64,000 bases of DNA. Origin: Blasia pusilla. Its lineage: Eukaryota > Marchantiophyta > Marchantiopsida > Blasiales. This document shows positions 10,431 to 21,210 of this stretch, piece after piece. Every line of letters begins with the position of its first letter. Positions within the stretch are counted from its first letter, which is position 1. The DNA lies in NCBI GenBank assembly GCA_050084515.1, contig CM114272.1, positions 42,718,001 to 42,782,000 of the forward strand, given 5' to 3'. The notes beneath the pieces were generated by a model, which was given only the letters and a program-made list of their open reading frames with translations, was not told the DNA's origin and made no database searches. The translations under genes were made by a program, and so were the position numbers.

Positions 10431-10690
10431 AATACCCTAAATCAAACACCGTAAACCCTAGAACCTAAGCAATAAACCCTATGCCAAAACCCTCTATCCT
10501 AATCCCTAAGCCCTAGTTCCTAAGCCCTAAGCAAAACACCCTAAACCCTAGAACCTAAGCAATAAACTCTAAGCCATAAACCCTAAACCCTACAACGTAA
10601 ACAAAAAACCCTAAACCCTAAACTATAAATCCTAAACCCTAGGCCCTCAACCTTAAGCCATAAACCCTAAACCCTAAGCCATAAACATGG
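10430..10690. repeat. Interstitial telomere-like repeat, block 2
   Basis: CCCTAAACCCTAGAACCTAA and related CCCTAAA variants recur with AAGCAATAAA spacers. Same orientation as block 1, so both are probably one tract interrupted by the 385-bp segment. Confidence 0.7.
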
Positions 10691-11125
10691 TTGACATAGA
10701 GGGTAAAACATAAGTTGTACTCCCATAACACTGTGTCTTAGTGTGGTAATAATCATATTAGAACAAAATTGGGTTTTCTAAAATACCAAATTTGTCAAAA
10801 TTGGTGTTAAACTTGGATAAGGAACCAGTTAGGCATATGCATTTCTCTTTTCTAAAACTTAATTTAATGTTAATATTTCTTGAGAAGGGGACCCTATATA
10901 CATAGATTTGGAATAAAAAGGTTTTTCTTTTAGTGAAATGGGGACTCATATTTAAAAACAAAATGAAAAACACTTACTTATCAATTAATATTGGAGAATA
11001 CTTGGGAAGATGATATTTGCAATCCAAAAATGAAATTTTGGCAAATAATCCAAAAATGTTAAAATTAAATTTTATAAAATTTGAAAGTGACCTAATGGCT
11101 GAAGAAAAATGGATATAAACCACTG

Positions 11126-11790
11126 AAAAAAAATATCATGCATGAAATCTTTGATGGACATTCTTTGGTGGAAATCTCTTTGTTCACAAAATCATATATG
11201 TGATATTTTTTGAAAAATAATCAAAGGATTCTATGTACGGAGAATATTTCTTTGATTGAAATGGAACTGAAATGAAGAACATGAATAATAATAATAATAA
11301 TAATGGATAATTGATAGCGATAGCTATTTTTTTTCCATATTCCAAACAAGATTTATGGTGGATTGTGAAATTTTCTCAAATCCATTGAATTAAAAAAAAA
11401 TAAGGCACCATTGCAATTTCAATTCTTCATGAATACTAATATATATATTATACTCATAAACGTATTATGAATTTAAGAGTAGGAGTTGATTTCTTTTTAA
11501 GTTCATCTTTTTTAGAAACCATTTTCTTCATAATAAGGATCTGTATAAATAGAATTAGATTATCTAGAATTTCTTTCATAAGGAAATAGAGGATAATAGT
11601 ATAACTATGAGGGTTTTTTTTAACTATTCATATTTCATGAGCATTTCAGCTCCATTTCAATCAAAGAAATATTCTCCGTATATAGAATCCTTTGATTATT
11701 TTTCAAAAAATATCACATATATGATTTTGTGAACAAAGAGATTTCCACCAAAGAATGTCCATCAAAGATTTCATGCATGATATTTTTTTT
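11126..11790. mobile_element. Foldback element with about 150-bp inverted ends
   Basis: Bases 11,126-11,275 reappear inverted at about 11,640-11,790 with only a few differences. The outer ends are AAAAAAAATATCATGCATGA and its complement. The roughly 365-bp middle is AT-rich and carries an (AAT)n run at 11,283-11,305. No protein is encoded. A further inverted match links 11,618-11,646 (TTTAACTATTCATATTTCAT) with 12,054-12,080, so the structure may be nested in a larger one. Mutator-like or foldback MITEs are the likely class. Confidence 0.7.
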
Positions 11791-11960
11791 ACGGGCCTCG
11801 CCTCGAGCCCGCACCCAAGGCCCGCATTTAACCTGCATTAGGTCAGGCTGCGGGCCATGCAACAGGTGCGGGGCCTCGGGTACTCGGGCCCACATGGACA
11901 TGTCCGTTCATAGGACGGAGATAAATCCGCGGACATGGACTTTGTCCGTGTGCAACCTTG
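11791..11960. mobile_element. GC-rich fragment with MITE family M end
   Basis: Sudden GC-rich sequence (GGGCCTCGCCTCGAGCCCGC) in AT-rich surroundings. It ends in GGACTTTGTCCGTGTGCAAC, the reverse complement of the left end of MITE M. Similar GC-rich plus GTCC-rich sequence recurs at 62,250-62,700. It probably belongs to a longer non-autonomous family that shares MITE M ends. Confidence 0.5.
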
Positions 11961-12079
11961 CTCTCTTACAAATGAAGAGGAGAGTTATATCTATCCAAAA
12001 GTTACTTCACTACAAGCTTATCCTCAAAATCAAAATTGATCATCCATCCATTTATGCTCATGAAATATGAATAGTTAAA

Positions 12080-14310
12080 AATCAAATCGAGCAAAGAACA
12101 CCAAATTATGATTTGGAAACTCTACCACATATTTCAGATGATCGCATTACCACTCGAAACGTCATTTGTCATTTGAGACCAAGTTTTCATAGAGCACATC
12201 TTCTTACTCATAACTTCTACTCTTTCATTTTTTTCGTTTTCAATTGCCTCGCTATTTATTTCACTAAATTATAACTAAATGATCAACATCTAGTGAAACT
12301 CTACAAATGATAAAATTTTAGTGCCCACTATGTACAACATTTCCTAAAGTAAAGCAAAGGAGTAAAGTTCACCTTGAATAAATGAATAAAGAAATAGCAT
12401 TATGTAATTATAATATATTTATAGCATTCATAATTCTATTTTCAAACTGGATGTTTTTTAAAAATTAAAAAAATAATTTATTTTCAATCTTCAAAATTGT
12501 GTAGATCACATTCTCAGTATTTTTGGTATATGTTACAGTTTTAATATCGGGAACCTTAGAAACATTAATTGGCATAACGGTGAAGAATATTGTTTCACCT
12601 TGAGATGCAAAACGAAGTGCTACCGGTTAGAGTTGACTACTGGATTTCCACGATTTGGGTTTCACGTATATATTACTTCTAAATATTCGCTTGGATATAT
12701 ATATTCTGATTGCCAACCTCGAGGACTTCAGCCTGGAACTTTCATATATAATTTCAGCATTTGTATCTTTAAATAAGTTAATTTTCATGTTGTATGTGGA
12801 CACGTGTCAGGAATCCTGTCATCGACCCAACCTGTATAGACATATAAAACGAAGTAAGTGACCGGCCCAAGCATCCTCTTTCCTTTGACTTCCGAATTCA
12901 GATTCATTCGCGGGTAAGCGAGCACGTATCGATAAGTGGAATGGTACTCTTTGCTTTGACTAGATCGATTGTAACGGCTTCGGTGGTTTCGTGCTCATGG
13001 ATCGATTGACCTTGGAAATGTACGTATCGGTCGATAGGCAGGTGAATTGAAAATGCGTCGACTTTGCTGCTTTCTATTTCCTCATCGACTCTGCTGGGAT
13101 CGTACGCATCGATCTTTTTAAGTAGTGGTGCTTGTTTGGCGGCCTCTCTATCCACCGTAGGCATGCTATGTACTTTCATGAAAAGAAGCGATGCTACTTT
13201 GACTCCAAGCTCTCTCGATCGATCCATAGGCGTGAAATGCACTTACGTGGAAAGAAGTGACACAACTTTGACTCTGAGCTTGACATTGAGCCATTCAACA
13301 GTCTATGGCTTTGGAATTCACCCTGCGCTCTAGCCCGATCCAGTTCAGTGCAATGAATTTGTCGACTTAAGGTTCGCGGCGTGTGGATTCTGTGGAATCG
13401 ATATATCACGTTCAGGTTTGCGCAGTTTGTCGCAGAACACGAGGAGTCTGAATCTTTAAAACTTTGTCAAAGGCGTGAGTATCCATAGGGCGTCTCAAGA
13501 CGCCCGGGAACAAGTAACTCAGATTGAACTCCAGGGATCTCGACGGCAGTTCAGCGTGACGCATCGAGTAGAATAAGTTGGTCTACCCGAGCTTCAGATC
13601 CATTTGGCGATTTCAAGTGGTTCACGTTAGAACATTCCAATTTTCCCATTCGGTTGGACGAGCACATATCAGACAATAGTGGATGGGAACTCTGTGTTGT
13701 TCAATGTGAACGAGTACCCGTTCCTCATCATTATACTGGCACCGCGCAACGTAGTCCGCCACTGAAGCAGGAGTATGCCCTTTGTGTCACTTCGCAGTGA
13801 ACCTGGAACACACTTCCTACTCAGTACACTGGAACATAGTGTATTGAGCATACAAAGGATGAGTTTGTTTGAATTTGAATGACCTAACGTGAACCATTAG
13901 AACATCTACCGCTCGACCAGAGAGCAAATATGAAAGTGAAAAGGAAAAATAAATAGATGGGATTATTTGAAGGCTGACATTTCTTGAAAATCAGTTTTCT
14001 CTGAACCAGAAAGTTTCTCATATATTTTAAGAACCAGACAAAAAAAACCTTGGCGTCGTATATGAATGTAATCCGTTAGTTGATGCTCATTTTTTAGCAA
14101 ATTAGAGTTAGTTGCTTAGTAGCGTCTGTACTTTAAAACGTCGACTATATAGGGATCGGGAATGAAGTTATTATAAATTTCTCCTCTCGGCCTCAGAGCC
14201 AAACTCGCACCATCCCAACTAGGGTAGAAAAAATTGCTCACTGTCAGTTTCTGTAGAATGAGGCGCGGTTACAGGAATGCTTCCGGCACAGTTTTCAAAA
14301 TGGCGTTGTA
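12080..14310. other. Stretch without recognised gene
   Basis: AT-rich to about 12.8 kb, then mixed. Around 13,030-13,290 diverged copies of a motif of about 70 bp occur (AAAAGAAGCGATGCTACTTT and GAAAGAAGTGACACAACTTT). A 112-residue minus-strand frame at 12,904-13,242 covers it and resembles no known family. Confidence 0.35.
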
Positions 14311-14613
14311 GTGCGTTACGTACTATTTTCCGACATGTCGTGTCAACCTTCGCCCAATTTTGACTTTCTAAAACTTAAAAATTTGACGGGACCCGAGCCT
14401 TCATTGAATTTCCATGAGATTCTTCAGCTTCTTGTTCGAGCTAGCCAGTTGGTATTCAACTGTCGGATCGCATCAAGAAAATGGAAGACTTTGTATCGTT
14501 TGTACGTACGTACATTCCCATTTTGTTGCATGATCTTCGCAAGCCTCGATCATTAACAGATTCAGAAGCGTGGGTGGTATAAATAGATCTGTATTCCTCG
14601 TCTTGTAATAACA

Positions 14614-15012
14614 ATGTGTTTCAAATTCCTTGCTGATCTAACCTTTTCCAGCTCCTCTGAGATGAGGATTTCTCATGATCTCATCAGTTCCTCCAGGAAT
14701 TCTACGAAAATACTTTCTCATTATCTTATAACCGCACACAGCTTCTCTCAGATAAGATTTTCTCATGATCGTATCACTTCATCTAGAGTTTCTGATGTGA
14801 AACTTTCTAGTGATGTTACCAGTTCATCCAGCGCTGCCTACTCCGAGACGAGACTTCCTCATAACCTTATCACCTCACCCTCACTCAGGACGAGCTTCTT
14901 GGCCGTGTATGCTCATGAATTTGTGTCTCGTGCAAATAAGTTGGCCTTCTACGGACACTTGTGTAGCTCGAAGGGCTGTTTTGACCATGAGCTCAAGCTA
15001 ATTCTGATCTAA
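14614..15012 (+). CDS. Possible small repeat protein, unrecognised
   Basis: A 132-codon frame starts at ATG 14,614. Its middle (about residues 18-90) consists of roughly five copies of a 14-17 residue repeat with consensus [FL]SHDLITSSRxSxxK. It matches a DNA tandem repeat of about 45 bp starting near 14,668, 14,714, 14,757, 14,804 and 14,853. Ser-rich, with no signal peptide or membrane segment. The period is near a multiple of three, which keeps one frame open and makes chance openness plausible. I do not recognise the protein, and the reverse strand or a non-coding tandem repeat is equally possible. Confidence 0.25.
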   Translation: MCFKFLADLTFSSSSEMRISHDLISSSRNSTKILSHYLITAHSFSQIRFSHDRITSSRVSDVKLSSDVTSSSSAAYSETRLPHNLITSPSLRTSFLAVYAHEFVSRANKLAFYGHLCSSKGCFDHELKLILI

Positions 15013-15895
15013 GTCAGAGTGTTAAACAGAGGGGTTGGAACTAGGAGCTGCGTGAGATCTCAATCTTTGATGCCATCGGAGCGTCGACATGATGGTAACC
15101 GCTATCTGTCATTCCAGTTTATTGTCATAGAAGGTCTAGGTGTGATTGTCAGATATTCGATTTAGAATCTGGTGCGTTTTCTGCTTGTTCAGGTAGACAT
15201 TGAGTTGCTATTTGGTCAGAATAAGTGGAGAAAAAGTTTCAAGTCAATTTGCGTTCTTTATTTGTAATTTATCATATTTATGTATTTACTTTTGTGGGTA
15301 GTTTATTTCTAATAGTTCAGATAATTTAGGTCTTGCAACGTGAACGTTTGCAACGTGAACGTGCAAATATCAAGTACTAATTCGCACTTTCCGTCGATAC
15401 CCAAACTGGGGAACTTCCAATGAGCGAGGGTACGGTTGAGTGTGATCGTAAATGCAAGCTGCTTAAATTGATTTGCAAGCTACGTGGTTCAAGTTTAATA
15501 ACCAGGGACTCAGGTAGCCAGACACATGTATTCTCGTACTCTGGTTCAAGGATAGTTATGACTTCTTAGTCAGTATACATTTTATTTCATGTACCGAAGT
15601 CGTTGTGTCCCAGGGTATATCCATAAGACGAGTCGACTGCAGACAAGCTGCTGAGTCCTGGAGCAGGAATCCGAATGGATCTCGAAATTTTATCGAGCTC
15701 GGGAGAGCTACAAGGGGTACATTGGCAGAGGCTATGATTTGGATAAGTGCAAATCGTGTACGTGAATAGGCAAGCTCGCTAGACACTTCCACTGGAAGTG
15801 AATCGGGATCTTCGATATTCTTGCAGCCTCTTAGGCTTAAGCGTATCGGCTTCCGCTTCAAAATCAATCTTTATGCTGGTGTTGCGACATTCAGA
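15013..15895. other. Stretch without recognised gene
   Basis: No recognisable coding region. A short direct duplication TGCAACGTGAACGT lies at about 15,335-15,363. Confidence 0.4.
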
Positions 15896-15899
15896 TCTA

Positions 15900-16190
15900 G
15901 ATGCTCTTATCTTGCTCCATAGTTTTGTTAATGTATCCTCCTTTTGCTGCCAAGTCAGATAAAGCTGTAAGTCTCCTAATGTCCGACGACAGTGCTCATC
16001 CTTGTCTGGATGGTACATGAGTCGAACCGACCAGACATTTTGCACAAGAGAGGCTTAGCAGCATGCAACATTTCGATTCGATCGATGTTCATAGTGTCAT
16101 GGCTTGGATGTGTGAGATGAGGTGGGATAGGACAGCTTTGCTGCTTTGGCAGCCAAAAGGAGGGCGTATTGATTTTACTAGAGAGTACGC
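15900..16190 (+). ncRNA. Candidate hairpin unit P1
   Basis: B core 15,937-15,954 (CCTCCTTTTGCTGCCAAG); A core 16,144-16,163 (CTTTGGCAGCCAAAAGGAGG). The loop is about 175 nt, longer than usual. Outer arms pair more weakly (TTGCTCCATAGTTTTGTTAA with TTGATTTTACTAGAGAG). The inner stem may extend through CAGATAAAGCTG and CAGCTTTGCTG. Confidence 0.55.
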
Positions 16191-16364
16191 TATGAGCTTC
16201 TTCTCAAACTATTTGAATAGTTCCGAAAGTCTTTGAGATTGAACCTGCTTCAATCGTCTTCTAATTTCACGATCAGGTTAGAATACTTCCATTAATGGCC
16301 ACATCGACAGGAGTTCGACATCATGCGTGAGTGCTCCATCCTTAAGTTATGAAATTCGGAAGCT

Positions 16365-16550
16365 CTAATCTAGCTCCCTAGCTGTATGAATGTCTCCTCC
16401 TTTTGCTGCCAAGACGCGTGGGTAGACCGTACCTATTACGTGTCGTACGCTCATCAGTACCTGGTGGTAAGAGAGTGGCGGCCCGTCTTTTGTGCTTTGG
16501 CAGCCAAAAGGAGGGCGTGTTCATACGTCTACAGAGCCAGATTAGAGATT
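16365..16550 (+). ncRNA. Candidate hairpin unit P2 (type copy)
   Basis: B core 16,396-16,413; A core 16,495-16,514; loop about 75 nt; whole foldback about 185 nt. By eye about 40 of 48 arm positions pair: CTAGCTCCCTAGCTGTATGA with TCATACGTCTACAGAGCCAG, then the core duplex with one unpaired C/G on arm A. This is the size and shape expected of a plant pre-miRNA. Candidate products would start with U on either arm (UCCUCCUUUUGCUGCC... and UUUGGCAGCCAAAAGG...). I do not recognise them as a conserved miRNA. Confidence 0.62.
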
Positions 16551-16704
16551 CTACGTTCGTATTCAGCTCCAGAATTATCGTAACAATTCTAGATCGTTCA
16601 CGACATATTTTCACAACGTTCTCATGCATTGGAGGGCGGGCTTTGGAGATTTTCCGAGCTCTTCTGCGCCACTTAGTATTGTTCGTCGACAACCAAAATT
16701 CAGA

Positions 16705-16925
16705 TGATCCTATCTAGCTCTTTAGCTGTATGAATGTCTCCTCCTTTTGCTGCCAAGACGCATGATCCGCTGTTACCAGTTACATTTTTCATATCAATGG
16801 TGGTGTATACAAGTAATTGTCCAAACTCTGCACGTCGGTGTGAGAGATAGGGCTGGATATACGGGGCGGATATTACGCTTTGGCAGCCAAAAGGAGGGTG
16901 TGCTCATAAAGCTAGGGCTCTCTAC
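16705..16925 (+). ncRNA. Candidate hairpin unit P3
   Basis: B core 16,740-16,757; A core 16,878-16,897; loop about 115 nt. The B outer arm is intact (CTATCTAGCTCTTTAGCTGT), while the A outer arm is shortened (GCTCATAAAGCTAGGGCTC) but still pairs. Confidence 0.58.
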
Positions 16926-17104
16926 GTTCTCAGATTAAAATTTCACGGAAAACTTCTCGCAACTCGTTCTTGACTTGCTTGCAGGTGGAAGGAGGGCGGT
17001 TTTCTGTATTCTTATCTGCAATCGAATTCGAACGTCAAACGACAGCCTATGAGTTCCTTTTAGATACTCTTGCATCGATTTTTCTTGGATTATCGACATT
17101 CGGA

Positions 17105-17305
17105 TGCTTCTATCTAGCTGCTTAGTTGTATGAATGTCTCCTCTTTTTGTTGCCGAATCACATGAATCTATTTCATCTTCAACTCGCCGAAACTATCGTT
17201 TCTAGTGAGAGGTGAGTCGTAGACTGTCAAATATCTTGTGCTTTGGCAGCCAAAAGGAGGACGTGTTCATACAACTACAGAGCCAGATAGGGGTTTTTAC
17301 CGTAC
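17105..17305 (+). ncRNA. Candidate hairpin unit P4
   Basis: B core 17,140-17,157 (CCTCTTTTTGTTGCCGAA); A core 17,241-17,260 (perfect CTTTGGCAGCCAAAAGGAGG); loop about 75 nt. Outer arms pair well: CTATCTAGCTGCTTAGTTGT with ACAACTACAGAGCCAGATAG. The changes lie in the B core, and the A core is invariant. Confidence 0.58.
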
Positions 17306-17689
17306 TCGGTTGCCATGGCGAATTGTTCAAACTCTTTCAGGTTGAGTATCTAATGTCACCACTTGGGACAGCATCTCTTAGAACAACGTAGGAACATTAG
17401 TGTGAGATATGAGACATACCAGGGGCGTTCTCTTTCATTTATTCTTTTGCCTTAAGAAGAAGCACTTGCTTTGATAATTTTAGGGTATCCTGAGAGTTTT
17501 ATAGGTACTCTGCCGAAGTTGTAAAAATCCCGCAAATTGAGCGTTCGACATTTACTTGCAAGAGGCATTTCAATAGGGGAAATTCTAAAGTAGTTGTGCC
17601 GAGTTAGTATTTCCCTTTCACGATTAATCCTGAAAAGGGAACAATAACAATCACTCTACTTTGTTTATTATCGGATTTCCAATATCCAA

Positions 17690-17835
17690 AGTCCAAGAAT
17701 GATCCTATCTAACTTCTACACAAATGGTGCTACAGTTGGTCAACAGCTCGATTTTGGTGCGATTGTGATTACTGCGGGGGTCCGATCTTCAGATATCTTG
17801 GCATTGAAAAGGAGAACTTGATAATTTAAATACCG
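17690..17835 (+). repeat. Decayed hairpin unit P5
   Basis: B outer-arm trace GATCCTATCTAACTTCTACA at about 17,700 and A-like trace CTTGGCATTGAAAAGGAG at 17,798-17,815. The core duplex is no longer convincing. Confidence 0.4.
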
Positions 17836-18544
17836 AGCGAGTTACGAGCTTCAGGCTTCAAAGAAATCAATTGAAAACCGTCAGGTTCTTGAAGAGCGGT
17901 ATCGGTCGATTTTCGCCTGCCGTCTGTTCCATATTTTTATGACACCCATGTCACTGAGATCAATAATTGGCCAGCGACTGACACTAGCCATCTATCAGCT
18001 GTGAAATAAGAAAAAATTCTCCACTACCTCCTACATGATGGGACAGGCCCGGGATCCTTCAAGAGTATATGACATTGATGTTGACTTTTCCACGATTATG
18101 AAAATTCAGATGATCCTTGTTTATTCCTTCGATTGGTCAATTTCACGTTTGGATTTCTGTCGCCCAGTAAGAAGAGGCGACGTTCTGTCATTCTCACGTT
18201 TGCCTATTATATGGATACATGCGGACCAGGAATTCCAGTGGTATCCATTCACTTTTGCGAGATTTCGTCAAAAGAAGTTTTTTGATACAACGTGGGGAAG
18301 AGGAATTGGATCGATCTCTGCTGCATTTGGAACCAACATGACGACGTCTGTTTGTATTCCCCCCTACTCCGCCCGCCCCTCTCCTCGTCTCCACTGCAGA
18401 CCACAATTCTTTCACGGACTGTTTCTGGACTTGTTACACCAGAGATTTAGAATTCTAGCAGGATTTTGAAAGGCTGTTCCAAACTCTGTTCAACTTCCAA
18501 TAGTTGTATGTTTTTATTCATCAACAGGCTCATACATTCTCCTC

Positions 18545-19055
18545 TCTCGCTCCTTAGTTCTTCCAGCTTTTACTCTTTTCACCGCCAAGTACATGAGTTC
18601 GAAGTTATTTCCCATGTTACTTACGCTTAATAATCGGCAAGAGGATGCTTGCGGAAGGCCTGGCTTTCTTTTCCTAAGAGCCGGGAGCCATGATGTCCAC
18701 ATTACGGTCTCCCGTTCTCCCCTTGACAGCGTGGCTGTCTCAACCCAGCTGGTCTCAGCGTTTGGGGTTTAGCCGTGTCAAATATCTTCTCTGCCTTTCA
18801 CGTTTGTAGCCTGGCTGGCTGGGGTATGTCAATTTGGACAAAACAAAACTCTTCCGTTTGGAATGCTTGAAATTTGGTTGAAGGTGCCTATCGGATGCCT
18901 TCCATATATGTGGAAGCTGTGACATAGATGGAAAGGGTCCGAGATGGAATTTAGATCTGAAATTCCAAATTAAATCTATCGTGAGTATTTGAGGAATGAG
19001 ATAGGTTGCCTTTCTTGCTTTGGCAGCCAAAAGGAGAATGAGATCAAATAACAAA
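18545..19055 (+). repeat. Hairpin unit P6 with decayed B arm
   Basis: A core at 19,018-19,036 (CTTTGGCAGCCAAAAGGAG) is intact. A distant B-like arm (CTCCTTAGTTCTTCCAGC, then TTTTCACCGCCAAG) ends near 18,595. The gap of over 400 nt makes an efficient precursor unlikely. Confidence 0.4.
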
Positions 19056-19194
19056 TCGATACTTCCATATACTTAATGTGAACTCCAACTCTTAAAAGGC
19101 ATTTTCTGGAGAAGATTACCCACAGGATCATCGAAAGCTCTTCCAAATGGTGCACGAAAACTCCTCCAAAGCGATGGAAATTGGGCTGCTTCCA

Positions 19195-19730
19195 TCTCAG
19201 TGCATGCAATTGGTTCTCTCGCTTCTTCTCTTCCGTTGTCAAGTCAGATCGGATAAATTTTTGTCTATTTATCACTGGCACCCGAACATTTGTAAGGATA
19301 GTTAACAAAAGGGGCCAGAAACTTCGATGTTATGATCTTCGGAAATGGACTCGTTCCACGCAAAGTCAGAAAAAAAATATCTATTAATAGGCCTACTTAA
19401 ATTTTGTAGGAAATAATTACGATTTGAGAAGAAAGTAATTACAAAAGCTCAGATGCGAGTGTAACGTGGTGCACTTCATCCACATCATAAGCATTTTAGA
19501 GTTTACTACTTTCAATATGAATACAAACGAGAGTTTATTCTATATTGGGATTACGTAGGTATTAGTTTGTCAAATCAACAAACTACCCAATATTCTATAT
19601 TGGGATTACATAAGTATTAGTTTATCGATTGGGATTGCATAGGTATTAGTTAGTCTAATCACTTGTCATTTGCTAACATCACTAATTTGGAAACCAAAAG
19701 GAGGGCATATTTATAAAACCATGGAAGAAG
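19195..19730 (+). repeat. Hairpin unit P7, decayed
   Basis: B-like arm CTTCTTCTCTTCCGTTGTC (19,220 on) and A-like arm TTTGGAAACCAAAAGGAGGG (19,686-19,705). The loop is about 430 nt. It marks the end of cluster 2. Confidence 0.4.
19537..19660. repeat. Short tandem repeat, units TTGGGATTACGTAGGTATTAG
   Basis: Three imperfect copies of ATTGGGATTACATAGGTATT lie in the loop of unit P7, two of them preceded by TATTCTAT. Non-coding. Confidence 0.5.
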
Positions 19731-20182
19731 ATGTGCCTTCAAATTCAGGAACTTGAACATAATAACAGGTAGGGTTTCAAGTGATCTTTAGAGGTCATCC
19801 TCACTTGTAACGGAAGTTTATTTGGTCATTATTCCATCAGTCCTCCAAAATGGAAGAGTTTTAGGGTCCTTCAAGATTAAAAAATATATGACGATAGTAA
19901 GTCTCCGCCGATCAAAGGAGGCACTTTCCCGCAATAATAGATGTCTCGGCTAATAGTAATGTAGATGTCTTGGCTATCAAATAATATAGATGGCATTAAT
20001 GATTTGCAAATTCTTTTATGTTCTATGGAAGAAGAAAATATTTTATATGATATGTGCAACAAGAAAAAAAAAGAAATTTATTGGAACATCATGATTAATC
20101 TCTTCCCTTCATCATTGGTCTCTTCCTTTCGCGACTACACGCTATAAAAACTCTTCAAACACTTTTGCGTCAGCGCCTTACT

Positions 20183-20474
20183 GACAATGTTGCATGTGAA
20201 CAAAGTCTCTGGACATGTCTATGTCCATCTTATGAAAGGACTTGTCCATATGGGCCCCACCTTTCCCTTTTTTTCTGCTTCCCCTTACTTGCCTTTGTGT
20301 TCCATACTCCCCCATTTCTTCCTCCCTCCTCCCTCATTGTTCCACTCATCATTGCCTTGCCTTGCCTTCCATTATGGACTATGAGTGTGGGTCCTACCTT
20401 TTAGAACCCATGTCCAGACTTGTCCGTCCATGTCTGCCCTAGGAAAGGACTTGTTTGGTCTTGTGCAACCATGA
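20183..20474 (+). mobile_element. MITE family M, copy 2
   Basis: Ends are GACAATGTTGCATGTGAACA and GTGCAACCATGA. Both sides are flanked by TTACT, a probable 5-bp target duplication. The interior matches copy 1 (GGGCCCCACCT, CCCTTACTTGCCTTTGTGTT, CCAGACTTGTCCGTCCATGT). Non-autonomous, with no transposase. Confidence 0.7.
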
Positions 20475-20479
20475 TTACT

Positions 20480-21205
20480 AAACTCTCCAAACACTTTTGC
20501 ATTGCGCCTTTTTGCCTTACTAGTATAGTATGTGGTTGACCATGCCATTCTAGAGAATTGAGACATAGTTTTATCTCTTTTTCTGTTCATAGTCCGTGTG
20601 AGAAGGAGGATATTTTCACCATTGATGATTTTGCAGCAATGATTTATGAGACTATGTGTTTAGAAAATTGGTGACTGATTTACAAATAACTTATATTTTT
20701 AAGGTAATAAGAATATATAAGATAAATCAAATCCTATGCTAGGCATGGTCTAGTTTGTGTGTAAGGATTTCATATAAAATTATATGCTATTTAAAACCCT
20801 TTTCATTATCTTTTTAGTTTCAAAATTGAGGTTAGTAGTACAAACCAAACTACAGTTGGAAGTTTATACGATAATTAGTTATTTGCTAGTTCTAGTTACT
20901 TTAATTATGCTTTACCCCTCATGTTGTGATGCTTGCTTATAGTATGTTGGCCTATGCATGTTGTTTTGGCCCTTCCACCTTTGCTTTTAAGGATCCCTTA
21001 CGGATAATTGTATAAGTGTATCTCTATTCAACATACTCCAACCTACTCCTCTAAGGTAGGTAGTGTATCTTGAGATTAGGTCTTGCATATATAAACCCCT
21101 CTTGGACCCTATGAACTAGGAAGAAATCTGCATTGATGTGGAGAATGCTCCAACAACCAATCTTCTAAATTGTCACATCTTATTTTGACGTAGGTAGAGT
21201 TCTAT
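20480..21205. other. Stretch without recognised gene
   Basis: AT-rich DNA with no convincing frame. It may be flanking DNA or decayed 3' sequence of gypsy A. Confidence 0.35.
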
Positions 21206-21210
21206 GTCCC

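Larger units (their letters stand above)
15895..19735 (+). repeat. Tandem array of foldback units, cluster 2
   Basis: Same unit as at 0.5-4.4 kb, but inverted: arm B (CCTCCTTTTGCTGCCAAG) comes first and arm A (CTTTGGCAGCCAAAAGGAGG) second. A cores of the well-kept copies start at 16,144, 16,495, 16,878 and 17,241, a step of 351-383 bp and thus the same period as cluster 1. Degenerate copies continue to 19.7 kb with growing loops. Unpaired A-arm-like traces include GGTGGAAGGAGGGCGG at 16,984. Confidence 0.75.

Noticed and set aside
16495-16520. Arm A as a member of the miR169 or miR399 family
   Set aside because: It shares CAGCCAA with miR169 and GCCAAA-GGAG-like bases with miR399, but the remaining positions do not match. 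The similarity is too short to assign either family.
18035-18469. 144-codon open frame as a gene
   Set aside because: It overlaps decayed foldback sequence, shows no recognisable domain, and has competing frames on the other strand.
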